Positions 42,812-51,957 are shown, numbered from the stretch's first letter. The stretch: 64,000 bases of DNA from Anaerolineales bacterium (GCA_015075275.1 JABTUU010000002.1:310001-374000), one strand, 5' to 3'. Numbers and translations are program-made. The notes: generated by a model not told the origin, from the sequence alone.

Positions 42812-43651
42812 ATGAAACAAGCCCTCAAACAAATCATTCCTCTCCCGCTTTGGCAATTTACCCGCGACGCATACGATTCACTCCGCCGTCTGCCCGAGTT
42901 GCCCTCTGCGTTTTTTCACCCCTGGCGGCGGGAGAGCATTCGTCGCCTCGCCGCGTTGAAGGATGTGCACAAAGGCAAACGCGCGTTTATCATCGGGAAC
43001 GGCCCCAGCCTGAAGCAGACCGACACGAGCAAGTTGAAGAACGAGATCACCTTCGGCATGAACCGAATTTACCTCGCATTCCCCGAGTGGGGATTCACAA
43101 CCACGTATCTCTGCGTGACGAACGATCTAGTTGTCGAACAATTCGTAGACGACATCTCCGCGCTGACCATCCCAAAATTCATCGCCTGGCGCTCACACCG
43201 ACATTTCAATTACCAATTACCAACCCTTCGACAGGCTCAGGGCGGCGTTACCCAATTACCAACGTTCGTCTACACCACTTACACAGGACCCCGCTTTGCA
43301 ACCGATGTCCGCGGGCGGGTGTGGGAAGGCGCGACAGTGACCAACCTCGCTCTGCAGCTCGCTTTTCACATGGGAATCGAGCAAGCCATCCTCATCGGCG
43401 TGGATCATAACTTTGCCGACAAGGGCGAGGCGAACAAAACCATCGTCTCGCAGGGCGATGACCCGAATCACTTCATGCCGAATTATTTTGGCAAAGGCGT
43501 GAAGTGGCAATTACCTGACTTAGATACTTCCGAGATTGGGTACGCGCTCGCGCGTGATGGATTCCGCAAAGAGGGGCGCGAGGTGGTTGACGCGACAGTC
43601 GGAGGCAAGTTGACGATCTTCCCGAAAGTGAAGTACGACTCACTATTTTAG
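42812..43651 (+). CDS. DUF115-like protein of the polysaccharide locus
   Basis: 279 aa. RAFIIGNGPSLKQTDTSKLK near residue 52 is the glycine-rich GNGPSL motif of the DUF115/MptE-like fold, with EITFGMNRIYLAFPEWGF and ILIGVDHNFADKGEANKTI. Related proteins include motility-associated and CPS-locus glycosyltransferases, so a transferase role is plausible but not shown. A repeat (CTTCGACAGGCTCAG, 43226-43240) sits inside the coding sequence between two CCAATTACCAA copies, adding residues TLRQAQGGVTQLPTF without breaking frame. Confidence 0.72.
   Translation: MKQALKQIIPLPLWQFTRDAYDSLRRLPELPSAFFHPWRRESIRRLAALKDVHKGKRAFIIGNGPSLKQTDTSKLKNEITFGMNRIYLAFPEWGFTTTYLCVTNDLVVEQFVDDISALTIPKFIAWRSHRHFNYQLPTLRQAQGGVTQLPTFVYTTYTGPRFATDVRGRVWEGATVTNLALQLAFHMGIEQAILIGVDHNFADKGEANKTIVSQGDDPNHFMPNYFGKGVKWQLPDLDTSEIGYALARDGFRKEGREVVDATVGGKLTIFPKVKYDSLF
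43226..43247. repeat. CTTCGACAGGCTCAG repeat inside a coding region
   Basis: CTTCGACAGGCTCAGGGCGG and two further bases match the copy at 17336-17357 with one difference. It encodes part of TLRQAQGG in the DUF115-like protein. Confidence 0.75.
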
Positions 43652-43739
43652 ATTTACGATTGACGATTTACGATTACGAAATACGCAATACGAAGCACGC
43701 AGTACGATTAACGCAACTTGTAACCCGCAGCTCACCACC

Positions 43740-44735
43740 ATGCCCCTCGTTTCCATAATCACCCCCTCTTTTAACCAAGCCCGTTATATTGAGCAGACGA
43801 TTCAATCCGTGCTGGGACAGGATCATCCGCGCATCGAGTACATCGTTGTGGATGGAGCGTCCACGGATGGGTCGGTGGAGATCATCAAAAAATATGATGG
43901 TAGGGGCAGGGTGACCCCGCCCGATGCGGGCGAGAGTACCTCGCCCCTACAAACGCGTACGATTTCCTCATGGCTGAGCGAAAAGGATTCGGGTCAGGCG
44001 GAGGCGATCAACAAGGGACTGGCGCGCGCGACAGGCGAGATCGTCGCATGGCTTAACTCGGATGACTATTATTTGCCCAGCGCGGTCTCTGCGGCGGTGA
44101 AGGTGTTTGAGGAAAACCCCAACGTTGTGTTGACGTATGGAAATATGCTGGCGGTGAACGAACGCGGCAATCCGTTCAACACGCTGACGTACAAACAATT
44201 GACCTTGCAAGACCTGTTGTGTTTTCAGATCATTGGTCAGCCTGCTGTGTTCTTTCGGAGAGAAGTGTTGGAAAAGGCGGGAGCGCTCGATCCAACTTTC
44301 CACTTTCTACTAGATCATCACCTGTGGATTCGAATCGCGCAACATGGAGAAATTCTTCATGTGGATCAAACATGGGCGGCGGCGCGTTATCATGCGGAGG
44401 CGAAGAATCGCGCCAAAGCGGCGGAGTTTGGGCGCGAGGCTTTCCGCATTTTAGATTGGGCGGCGAGTCAGCCGGGGTTGGGCAAGGCAGTTCGATCCGT
44501 GGAAAGACGCGCGCGCGCATCGGCGCATCGAGTCGACGCGCGGTATCTGCTCGACGGCGGCAAATCTTGGCTCGCGCTACAAGCGTGGATGTGCGCGTTG
44601 TTCCTCCACCCACCGACGGCGTTGGCGCGGTTAAATATTTTGGTTTCTGTATTTGCGAATATAATTGGACTGGGAAGTTTACGAAAATTGTTTTTGTCTG
44701 TGCGAAAAAAATATTTTATGGATAAAACGCTATGA
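43740..44735 (+). CDS. GT2-family glycosyltransferase carrying an in-frame repeat
   Basis: 331 aa. GT-A fold start LVSIITPSFNQARYIEQTIQ, SVLGQDHPRIEYIVVDGAST, then EAINKGLARATGEIVAWLNS with the DxD-type SDDYY near 102. It likely extends the glycan on a nucleotide-sugar donor. A 51-bp palindrome at 43900-43950 adds exactly 17 codons between IKKYDG and the SWLSEKDSGQ stretch; the paralogue at 48795 has IKKYEGRIGWWASEQDEGQ there, without it. It ends four bases into the next gene, whose ATG overlaps its stop. Confidence 0.92.
   Translation: MPLVSIITPSFNQARYIEQTIQSVLGQDHPRIEYIVVDGASTDGSVEIIKKYDGRGRVTPPDAGESTSPLQTRTISSWLSEKDSGQAEAINKGLARATGEIVAWLNSDDYYLPSAVSAAVKVFEENPNVVLTYGNMLAVNERGNPFNTLTYKQLTLQDLLCFQIIGQPAVFFRREVLEKAGALDPTFHFLLDHHLWIRIAQHGEILHVDQTWAAARYHAEAKNRAKAAEFGREAFRILDWAASQPGLGKAVRSVERRARASAHRVDARYLLDGGKSWLALQAWMCALFLHPPTALARLNILVSVFANIIGLGSLRKLFLSVRKKYFMDKTL
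43900..43950. repeat. 51-bp palindromic element inserted in frame in a GT2 gene
   Basis: GTAGGGGC (43900-43907) and GCCCCTAC (43943-43950) are inverse ends, with an inner CGCCCG-ATG-CGGGCG stem (43919-43933). Its length of 51 bp is exactly 17 codons, and comparison with the paralogous gene at 48795 places the insertion at a surface loop between two conserved motifs. Confidence 0.85.
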
Positions 44736-46270
44736 AACGATTCTTTGTTATCGTTTGCTTGTCAACGTTAATCGGATGCCTGCCTGCGATAAATGAGCAT
44801 TCTCCAACTGTCACCCCTCGTGCGCTTTTGGCGATTACACCGGAGAGTGTTGATATACTTCCAATGCAACAACGCCCTAACATTCTGTTCATTTTGACTG
44901 ACGATTTGGACGCCAAACTCGATACCATCAACTATATGCCATATTTGCAAAAATTGATGATTTCTCAGGGATTAACTATCGATAAGTATTTTATAACGAC
45001 TCCTCTATGTTGCCCATCCCGGGCAACGTACTTGCGCGGCCAGTTTACACATAATCATGGAGCATACCGCACTGATCAGCCTTATGGCGGGTTCTGGGAG
45101 TTTCATAGATTAGCGAGAGAGGCATCGACTCTTGCCACGTGGATGCAGGCGGCGGGATATCGAACCGTGTTGTTGGGTAAATATCTCAATGGTTATCCCA
45201 TACCCAAAGACCGTACTTTCGTCCCGGTAGGTTGGGATGAATGGTATAGCGCGGCGAAAGGCTCTCCTTATGCGGGATATAAATATACGTTGAATGAGAA
45301 TGGGGTTCAGGTGGACTACAATGAAGCTGGGCAAGGCAAATCGATGTATATGACGGATGTACTCGCGCGGAAAACGGATGATTTTATTCGACGGGCTGAT
45401 GCGGACGACGTTCCATTTTTTATTTATCTTTCGACCTTTGCGCCCCATTCGCCCAGCATTCCCGCACCGCGCCATCAAGCTTTACTTCCAGATCTGAAAG
45501 CGCCTCACACCGAATCGTTCAACGAGCTGGATGTTTCGGATAAATCTTCTGATTTGCAATTTGATCCATTATTGACGGAAGAAGAAATCATCGAACTGGA
45601 TGACGAGTATCGTTCTCGCGTGTTGGCAATGCAGGCGGTGGACGAGATGATTTTGAATTTGGTCGAAGTTTTGGACGAGACCGGTCAACTGGACAATACC
45701 TATATCATTTTTACATCCGACAATGGCTATCATTTAGGGCAGCATCGTTTGCGCAATGGAAAAGGCACGGCTTACGAGGAGGATATTCGAGTGCCGTTCA
45801 TCATTCGCGGACCCGGGATCAAGCCGGATAGCACGTTTCAAGGCTATATTACTGGTAACGTTGATTTTGCGCCCACTCTCGCGGAACTGGCTGGGATTCT
45901 CCCGCCAACCTTTGTGGATGGCAGGTCGCTTGTTGGATTATTCTCAAACTCACCGCCACCGGCTACTGAATGGCGGGATGGATATCTGCTTGAGTTTTAT
46001 GGTTACAATACATCAGAAAAAGAAAAATTGGCAGGATTTGCGCCGCCCCCCGTTTATCTAGGCATTCGAACCTCGAAGTATTTGTACGTTAAATACAATA
46101 GTGGACTTATAGAATTATACGATTTGATTGCAGATCCAGATCAAATGGAAAATATCGCTTCGATTGTCGATCAGGACCTTCTAGACTACTTCTCTAAATG
46201 GTTGGATGAACTAGTCTCCTGCTCAGGTGAATCTTGTCGTATTACCGACAAAGAACCCAACGCGAGATGA
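44732..46270 (+). CDS. Sulfatase, exported lipoprotein
   Basis: 512 aa. A signal peptide ends in the lipobox STLIGC, so it should be anchored outside the membrane. PNILFILTDDLDAKLD near residue 50 has the metal-binding Asp pair, and PLCCPSRATYLRGQFTHNHG near 91 carries the Cys-x-Pro-Ser-Arg sulfatase motif, where the first Cys needs conversion to formylglycine. IIFTSDNGYHLGQHRL near 328 gives further metal ligands. It hydrolyses sulfate esters, likely on a glycan. No formylglycine-generating enzyme gene is in this window. It overlaps the preceding glycosyltransferase by four bases. Confidence 0.93.
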   Translation: MKRFFVIVCLSTLIGCLPAINEHSPTVTPRALLAITPESVDILPMQQRPNILFILTDDLDAKLDTINYMPYLQKLMISQGLTIDKYFITTPLCCPSRATYLRGQFTHNHGAYRTDQPYGGFWEFHRLAREASTLATWMQAAGYRTVLLGKYLNGYPIPKDRTFVPVGWDEWYSAAKGSPYAGYKYTLNENGVQVDYNEAGQGKSMYMTDVLARKTDDFIRRADADDVPFFIYLSTFAPHSPSIPAPRHQALLPDLKAPHTESFNELDVSDKSSDLQFDPLLTEEEIIELDDEYRSRVLAMQAVDEMILNLVEVLDETGQLDNTYIIFTSDNGYHLGQHRLRNGKGTAYEEDIRVPFIIRGPGIKPDSTFQGYITGNVDFAPTLAELAGILPPTFVDGRSLVGLFSNSPPPATEWRDGYLLEFYGYNTSEKEKLAGFAPPPVYLGIRTSKYLYVKYNSGLIELYDLIADPDQMENIASIVDQDLLDYFSKWLDELVSCSGESCRITDKEPNAR

Positions 46271-46317
46271 TTGATTATTCAGGGAATGACAGCTCGCATG
46301 GAATGCTCAGGAGATAA

Positions 46318-47802
46318 ATGAATCAGACCAATCCAATTGAAGCGCCGAAGAGGTTCAATTCACCTCCATTTCACTGGGTGTCGTTTTTGTTTTTTCTTGG
46401 GACGTTGAGCGCATGTGTGCCATTAGCGGTGTATGCGTATCTGGGGACTTTTTCGCGCTATCTTGCCGATGACTATTGCGCGTCCTCCTATTTATATGCG
46501 TCGCGCAACCTTCTGGATGCGACCTTGCTAGCGTATTCTTTATGGGCAAATAGCTATTCAAGGCTAATGTTCTCGCAATTGATCGAACTAGGCGGCATAA
46601 ACGGCATTCGCGCCATGGCAGGCACGGAACTCGTAATTTGGACGCTGTTGCTGGCATGGATGTTTTATGAGTTGGGGAAATTAATACAGATGCGCCTACC
46701 CAAAGCCGCCTATCTGTGGCTGGCTGGCGCGGCAATTGCATTGAGTCTATATCAAACGTCGGCGTTATATCAAATTTTATATTGGCGCACAGGGGTAATT
46801 CCCTATTCCTTGCCGTTATTGTGGTTTATCGGAATTGCGGCATTCTTTCTGCGCTATGTTGAAAAATCCTACGAGAAATCGCGCGCTGTTTGGTTTGGAA
46901 TTTCATTTGTCGTTCTGATCTTCTTCGCGGGCGGATTGAGCGAAACGACTTCGGGGATGCTGGTGGGGATCATGTTCGTTGCCGTCGCGCTCGCTTGGCG
47001 GACGAAGCGACTCCATCAACGCCGCGACGTAGTGACGTTTCTCGTCGCTGGGTTGATCACCGCGATCATCGCCATCTCGATCACGGCGGCATCGCCAGGC
47101 ACATCGAATCGCCTACATCGAATTATGCGCAGCGACCCGATTTATAATCCCATCGAATTGGCTGGCGATGTTATTTTGTATACTTCTCAGGCTCTTTTTG
47201 AAACGATTCGATCGTATCCATCGTTAGCCATTGTCGCATTAGTCCTGTCGTTTTGCGCGGTATTCCTCGCGCTTTCAACCAGCGGGCAAAACGCCGCGCG
47301 CCTCTCACCTGCGCATTTGCGTTGGGCATTGCTGGTTATTCCCATCGCGATCTTCGTGATCATTGGATTCAGTTACGCGCCCAGCGCATTCGTGCGAACT
47401 TTTCCTGCGGCGCGGGCGCGCTTCGCATCTCTTTTCGTATTGACGCTTGGATTGATCTTCGAGGGCGGTATAGTAGGAGTTCTAGCGGCGCAAGCGCGCT
47501 CGTTCGCCAGCGTACAATGGACCAAGATTGCGGTTGCGTTCGCGCTGACAGCGCTGCTCATTCATCCGCTCCGCATAACGCCGAAAATTTACGCGCTTCG
47601 TTATGAATATCAAAAATTCTCTCAGCAGTGGGATGCGCGCGACACGCTCATTCGCCAAGCAGTCGCTGACGGTAAAACCGACCTCGTCGTTGTTCAGTTA
47701 GACTCGATCGGCGGCGTCGGCGAATACAAAGGCAATCCCAAAGATTGGATCAACCGTTGCGCTGCGCGCTTCTACGGTTTGAATTCGATCATCGCTCCGT
47801 GA
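46318..47802 (+). CDS. Polytopic membrane protein, DUF6056-like paralogue
   Basis: 494 aa with about eleven hydrophobic segments. FSRYLADDYCASSYLYASRN near residue 44 matches the FRYWADDWC motif of the gene at 38949, and the C-terminal tails (GNPKDWINRCAARFYG here; GKKGYWITLCAADYYH there) correspond. AGGAGATAA precedes the ATG. It is likely a second membrane component of the polysaccharide system, for example a GT-C-type transferase; this is inference. Confidence 0.75.
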   Translation: MNQTNPIEAPKRFNSPPFHWVSFLFFLGTLSACVPLAVYAYLGTFSRYLADDYCASSYLYASRNLLDATLLAYSLWANSYSRLMFSQLIELGGINGIRAMAGTELVIWTLLLAWMFYELGKLIQMRLPKAAYLWLAGAAIALSLYQTSALYQILYWRTGVIPYSLPLLWFIGIAAFFLRYVEKSYEKSRAVWFGISFVVLIFFAGGLSETTSGMLVGIMFVAVALAWRTKRLHQRRDVVTFLVAGLITAIIAISITAASPGTSNRLHRIMRSDPIYNPIELAGDVILYTSQALFETIRSYPSLAIVALVLSFCAVFLALSTSGQNAARLSPAHLRWALLVIPIAIFVIIGFSYAPSAFVRTFPAARARFASLFVLTLGLIFEGGIVGVLAAQARSFASVQWTKIAVAFALTALLIHPLRITPKIYALRYEYQKFSQQWDARDTLIRQAVADGKTDLVVVQLDSIGGVGEYKGNPKDWINRCAARFYGLNSIIAP

Positions 47803-47807
47803 TTCAC

Positions 47808-48734
47808 ATGCAAACAGACTCAAACGCTCAGCCTATTCTCGTCACTGGCGCGCATCGAAGCGGCACGACGTGGGTCGGCAAAATGCTCGCAGGTTCGCAG
47901 GTCGCTTACATCAGCGAACCATTGAATGTGTTGCATCGCCCCGGCGTGTTGCGCGCCAAAGTGAAACATTGGTATCAATACATCTGCGACGAGAACGAAT
48001 CTGAATTTCTCGCCGCGTTCAAGGAACTGCTCGATTATCGTTATCATACATGGAGCGAGATCAAATCCATTCGCTCGCTCAAAGATTTTTTGCGCATGGG
48101 GCGCGACTTCAAAATTTTCTACGACGCGCTCGAACACGGACAACGCGCTTTGCTCAAAGATCCGTTCGCGGTGTTTTCGATCCCGTGGTTCGTAAAGCGA
48201 TTCGATTTCAACGTCGTCGTCACGGTTCGTCATCCCGCCGCGTTTGCGAACAGCCTCAAACGCCTCGGCTGGAATTTCAATTTCAACGATTTGCTCGACC
48301 AGCCTCTGCTGATGCGCGATCATCTCGAATCCTTTTGTGGACAAATGCAAGCCGTCAAAGCGGATGATGTTATCGGTCAAGCCAGCCTGTTGTGGACGAT
48401 GATCTACAAAACGGTTCATTCGCAGGGACAGCTGGATCAGCGCCTCGTCATTGTGCGCCACGAAGACCTCTCGCACGATCCCGTCAGCGGCTTCCGCGAC
48501 CTGTACGCCGCGCTGGGGTTGGACTTCACGCATCACGCGGAGGAGCGAATCCTCAACTCGAGCAGTTCCGATAACCCGACCGAACTCTCGCGCCGCAAAA
48601 CCCACTCGGTAAAAATGGACAGCCGCGCCAGCATGAATAATTGGAAAACTAAATTGACTCCCGACGAGATTCAACGCATCCGAGACATAACTGAAGAGAC
48701 CGCCCGCCTGTTTTATCCCGATATTAACTGGTAA
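47808..48734 (+). CDS. Sulfotransferase family protein
   Basis: 308 aa from MQTDSNAQPILVTGAHRSG. The 5'-phosphosulfate loop GAHRSGTTWVGKML is near residue 13, and VVTVRHPAAFANSLKRLGWN near 142 is the 3'-phosphate region with the expected Arg and Ser. It would move sulfate from PAPS to a sugar hydroxyl of the surface glycan. An exported sulfatase is encoded 1.5 kb upstream in the same cluster. PAPS synthesis genes are not in this window. Confidence 0.9.
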   Translation: MQTDSNAQPILVTGAHRSGTTWVGKMLAGSQVAYISEPLNVLHRPGVLRAKVKHWYQYICDENESEFLAAFKELLDYRYHTWSEIKSIRSLKDFLRMGRDFKIFYDALEHGQRALLKDPFAVFSIPWFVKRFDFNVVVTVRHPAAFANSLKRLGWNFNFNDLLDQPLLMRDHLESFCGQMQAVKADDVIGQASLLWTMIYKTVHSQGQLDQRLVIVRHEDLSHDPVSGFRDLYAALGLDFTHHAEERILNSSSSDNPTELSRRKTHSVKMDSRASMNNWKTKLTPDEIQRIRDITEETARLFYPDINW

Positions 48735-48758
48735 CCAATTACTCAATTACCATTTACC

Positions 48759-48793
48759 TTTTACCTTTTACCTTTTACCTTTTACCTTTTACC
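48759..48793. repeat. Five tandem TTTTACC heptamers before a GT2 start
   Basis: Five exact copies of TTTTACC, preceded by the degenerate CATTTACC, end one base before the ATG at 48795. Their number may change by slippage and would alter spacing between the start codon and anything upstream. Confidence 0.85.
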
Positions 48794-48794
48794 G

Positions 48795-49577
48795 ATGACT
48801 TCATCTACACTTCCTCTCGTCTCCATCGTCACGCCCTCGTTCAACCAAGCGCGTTACATCGAGGCGACAATACAATCCGTGCTGACACAGGATTATCCGC
48901 GCATTGAGTACATCATCGTGGATGGCGCGTCTACGGATGGAACTGTTGATGTGATAAAAAAATATGAAGGGCGAATCGGTTGGTGGGCGAGCGAACAAGA
49001 TGAAGGTCAGACCGACGCGATCAACAAGGGGTTTGCGCGCGCGAAGGGCGACATTCTTGCGTGGATCAATTCCGATGATACATACGAGGCGGGCGCGGTC
49101 GGCGCGGCGGTGAAATTCCTGTACGAGAATCCAGATGTGGGCATGGTATATGGCGATTGCAATTTCATCAACGAGAGCGGAGGCGTGATCGGCAAATTCA
49201 ATTCGGCTCAAACGGATTTGCGTCTGCTACGGCGCGGCTATGTTCACATCCCGCAACAGACGGCATTCTTCCGCGCGGACTTGTGGCGGCAGGTCGGTCC
49301 GCTCGACCCGTCGTTTTACTTTGCAATGGATTACGATCTGTGGACGCGCATCGCTGCGCATTCGCGGATACAATATGTCCCGCAGATGTGGGCGAATTTC
49401 CGCTTGCACACGTCAGGCAAGACCATCGTTGCCGATGACCGTTGCTGGCCCGAAATGATCCGCGTGCATTACCGCGACGGTGGCTCGTTCTTTTCGACCA
49501 TCGTGGCAAAGTATTACGTCCGCAAACTCATCGCGCCGATCTGGAATTGGCGGCGGCGGAGGATGCTAAAAGATTAA
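48795..49577 (+). CDS. GT2-family glycosyltransferase
   Basis: 260 aa, paralogue of the gene at 43740 over its N-terminal half: PLVSIVTPSFNQARYIEATI, QDYPRIEYIIVDGASTDGT, TDAINKGFARAKGDILAWIN then SDDTY near 98, and the second motif DPSFYFAMDYDLWTRIA. It lacks the 17-codon insertion of its paralogue. It likely adds a sugar to the surface glycan. No ribosome binding site is visible: the upstream bases are the TTTTACC repeat. Confidence 0.92.
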   Translation: MTSSTLPLVSIVTPSFNQARYIEATIQSVLTQDYPRIEYIIVDGASTDGTVDVIKKYEGRIGWWASEQDEGQTDAINKGFARAKGDILAWINSDDTYEAGAVGAAVKFLYENPDVGMVYGDCNFINESGGVIGKFNSAQTDLRLLRRGYVHIPQQTAFFRADLWRQVGPLDPSFYFAMDYDLWTRIAAHSRIQYVPQMWANFRLHTSGKTIVADDRCWPEMIRVHYRDGGSFFSTIVAKYYVRKLIAPIWNWRRRRMLKD

Positions 49578-49610
49578 TCACAAAGGCTTGCATTGAGTAT
49601 GCCGAAATGA

Positions 49611-49703
49611 CACGAAGGACACAAAGTTTAAACGATTGAAGGCAAACCGTTTTCCAAAGGATTATGGCACTTAATGTCTCAATCTCTAATTCTCTAATTC
49701 TCA
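49611..49703. repeat. Spacer repeats upstream of the Wzz-like gene
   Basis: ACACGAAGGACACAAAG (49611-49627) belongs to the family at 9301-9438, and CAATCTCTAATTCTCTAATT (49681-49700) to the family at 361-385 and 10401-10422. They fill the gap between two genes. Confidence 0.65.
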
Positions 49704-49723
49704 ATTACGATTTACCGATTACG

Positions 49724-50335
49724 ATGTACATTTTCTCTCCCCCCTCCCTCAATGACCTAATTCGATTGCTAAAAGCCTGGCGCTTTTGGGTTCTCGGCGC
49801 GATCTTCGGCGCGGTGGTCGGCGCGGCGGTGTATTATGTGGCGCCTCCGCCGTATCGCGCGCGCGCAACGGCGATCGTTGATTTCAATTTGGAAGAAGCG
49901 TTCCCGCAAGATACAGATCGTCAATACTTCTACTATCTCGAGCGCGAGACGCGCAAACTCGAAGATATTGCGTGGTCAGACGATGTTATGAGTCAACTTT
50001 CGTCTGAGGTTGGGATTCCCGTTGAAGAATTGCGCGGCGGAAAATTGGACTTGAGTCAACCCGCGGAGGGCGGCTGGCATTTTTATGCGGCGGACCAAAA
50101 CGCGCAGCAGGCAGCGCAGATCGCGTCTACGTGGGCGCAGTTGTTCACAGATGAAGTGAACGCGAAGGTCGCCGCTTCTGAAGGGTTGAATCCGTTCATT
50201 CGGGTAACGACGGCGCAGGTGGAGAATCTGCCCTCCGAACGAAGTGCGCCACAAAGCACATATTTGTTGATCGGGGCGATCGGCTTTCTTGCTGCCAGCG
50301 CGTTTGCGGTTTTATTTTTCGGCAAATCAAAATGA
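49724..50335 (+). CDS. Wzz/chain-length-determinant-like protein
   Basis: 203 aa from MYIFSPPSLNDLIRLLKAWR; the frame is open from 49664 but the upstream codons lie in repeat DNA. A first membrane helix (WVLGAIFGAVVGAAVYYV) and a second near the C-terminus (YLLIGAIGFLAASAFAVLFF) bracket a soluble domain, the layout of Wzz-type polysaccharide co-polymerases without a kinase domain. It would set glycan length in the exported polymer. It is followed by a ligase/polymerase-like gene. Confidence 0.82.
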   Translation: MYIFSPPSLNDLIRLLKAWRFWVLGAIFGAVVGAAVYYVAPPPYRARATAIVDFNLEEAFPQDTDRQYFYYLERETRKLEDIAWSDDVMSQLSSEVGIPVEELRGGKLDLSQPAEGGWHFYAADQNAQQAAQIASTWAQLFTDEVNAKVAASEGLNPFIRVTTAQVENLPSERSAPQSTYLLIGAIGFLAASAFAVLFFGKSK

Positions 50336-50374
50336 AAACTCACGTACTGCGACGTTTATGTCGCCTTAATTGCA

Positions 50375-50402
50375 AACGCGACACCGTGAAGCGTGTCGCG
50401 TT
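50375..50402. repeat. AACGCGACAC hairpin repeat
   Basis: AACGCGACAC (50375-50384) pairs with GTGTCGCGTT (50393-50402) over an 8-nt loop, between the Wzz-like stop and the next start. Confidence 0.7.
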
Positions 50403-50417
50403 ACGCGCAGAATCTCT

Positions 50418-51872
50418 ATGGCAAAGTTGACGCGTTTTCTGTGGGGCGCGGCGCTATTCGCGTTACCGGTCGCCAGTTTTCGTTACTTCCCCGGCATGGG
50501 CGCGGGGACATACGTCCGCCCGCTGGCATTTTATCCCGTCGCCTTGCTGTTGCCATTGTTATTGATTCAACTCATTCGCAGGCAAACGACATTCCCGCAC
50601 ATTGGAGCGTTAACTCCGCTCGCCGGGTTTATGCTGATCGCTTTAATCGCGAGCAGCTTCGGCGCATGGCTCGATCCGCTTCCACTGCGCGGGCAGGATT
50701 ATTTCGGGCGCGTCATCCGCGCGTGGGCGACGCTCGTTATCGGGCTGTCATTTTTCATCGCCGCCGTTTGGATGAATCGAAACGAAGACGATCTCAAATT
50801 TTCCGTCAAGTGGATTCTCGCTGGTTTCGCGCTGGATGTGGCGTGGAGCAGTGTGCAAGCGCTCGCATTTTATACACCGCTCCTTCCGAAAGTTATGGTG
50901 ACGCATTGGCAACTTGCATTCTCGATGCGCGAGCTGGTGAGAACAAATCGAGTCTCTGGCATGGCGTACGAACCCGCGTGGCTCGCAGGGCAAATCGCCA
51001 CCGTGTATTTGCCGTGGCTGTTCGCGTCGCTTCTCACGGGCGTGCGCGTTACGCGCTTCAAGCGGCTTGAAATTATCTTGCTGGGATTCGCAGTAATATT
51101 AATCCTCGCGACCTACTCGCGCGGCGGATTGCTTACCGCTGGCGCGGCAATTACGTTGACGCTTTTATCCACAGGTCGCGCCGAACTTCGCTCCGTTATG
51201 AAACGGTTCATCTCTAAAAATTGGGTGTGGCGTTTCGGAATTACGGCTTTAATGCTCGGCGGGCTTGTTGGCGCAGGCGCGTTTCTCGCGCAAAAAGAAT
51301 ATATTACCCGTATATTTTCATCGAACGCAAAAAATGTGAAAGAGTTTGTTATTGAGAATTCAGCCGGCGCGCGCTCGGCGTATTTGATCGGCTCGCTTGG
51401 CGTATACGAGCAGAGTCCGCTGTTTGGCGTAGGTTTGGGCGCAAGCGGGTTTTATATTTACGATCATCTTCCCGACTGGTCGCTCACGGTCGTGCCCGAA
51501 ATTGCGCGACAACTTAGCCCCGAAAACAAGTTATATCCAAATCCGAAAAACATGTATGCGCGCTTACTCGCCGAAACAGGACTGATCGGTTTCTTCGTTT
51601 TTGCCGCATTTCAGTTTTCTTTGCTCGCCGATGCGTTGAGCGCCTTACAAGGTAAAAATATCATGGCGCGTTATCTCGGAGCCGCTGGCTTATTCTCGTG
51701 GATCGCCCTTGCCGTTTACAACTTCACGCAAGATTCTTTCGCCATGCCGAATCTGTGGATCAACCTTGGGATTCTTGCGGGCTTCATGGCGCACAGACTG
51801 GAAAACCGCAACCCGATCAATACACCCGCCTCTTTGGCGGAACGGGAAGCCCATGCGCCGCCGCGCGCCTAG
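50418..51872 (+). CDS. O-antigen ligase/polymerase-like membrane protein
   Basis: 484 aa from MAKLTRFLWGAALFALPVAS; an in-frame start 48 bases earlier is in the hairpin repeat. It has about twelve hydrophobic segments. ILATYSRGGLLTAGAAI near residue 230 and the following long loop (SLGVYEQSPLFGVGLGASGF) match the Wzy_C pattern of O-antigen ligases. It would polymerise or transfer the lipid-linked glycan. It is the last gene of the cluster. Confidence 0.85.
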   Translation: MAKLTRFLWGAALFALPVASFRYFPGMGAGTYVRPLAFYPVALLLPLLLIQLIRRQTTFPHIGALTPLAGFMLIALIASSFGAWLDPLPLRGQDYFGRVIRAWATLVIGLSFFIAAVWMNRNEDDLKFSVKWILAGFALDVAWSSVQALAFYTPLLPKVMVTHWQLAFSMRELVRTNRVSGMAYEPAWLAGQIATVYLPWLFASLLTGVRVTRFKRLEIILLGFAVILILATYSRGGLLTAGAAITLTLLSTGRAELRSVMKRFISKNWVWRFGITALMLGGLVGAGAFLAQKEYITRIFSSNAKNVKEFVIENSAGARSAYLIGSLGVYEQSPLFGVGLGASGFYIYDHLPDWSLTVVPEIARQLSPENKLYPNPKNMYARLLAETGLIGFFVFAAFQFSLLADALSALQGKNIMARYLGAAGLFSWIALAVYNFTQDSFAMPNLWINLGILAGFMAHRLENRNPINTPASLAEREAHAPPRA

Positions 51873-51957
51873 CCTTAAAACGCACATATACGCCAAAACC
51901 TTTCATAACTAATAACCCGCCTGCGTCGTAAGCGAAAAGCCCAAAGTTTATTTTCAG

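Noticed and set aside
47820..48746. 308-codon minus-strand frame over the sulfotransferase gene
   Set aside because: It is the antisense shadow of a gene with clear PAPS motifs.
48751..48793. CRISPR-like array of short repeats
   Set aside because: The units are directly adjacent heptamers with no spacers and no cas genes are near.
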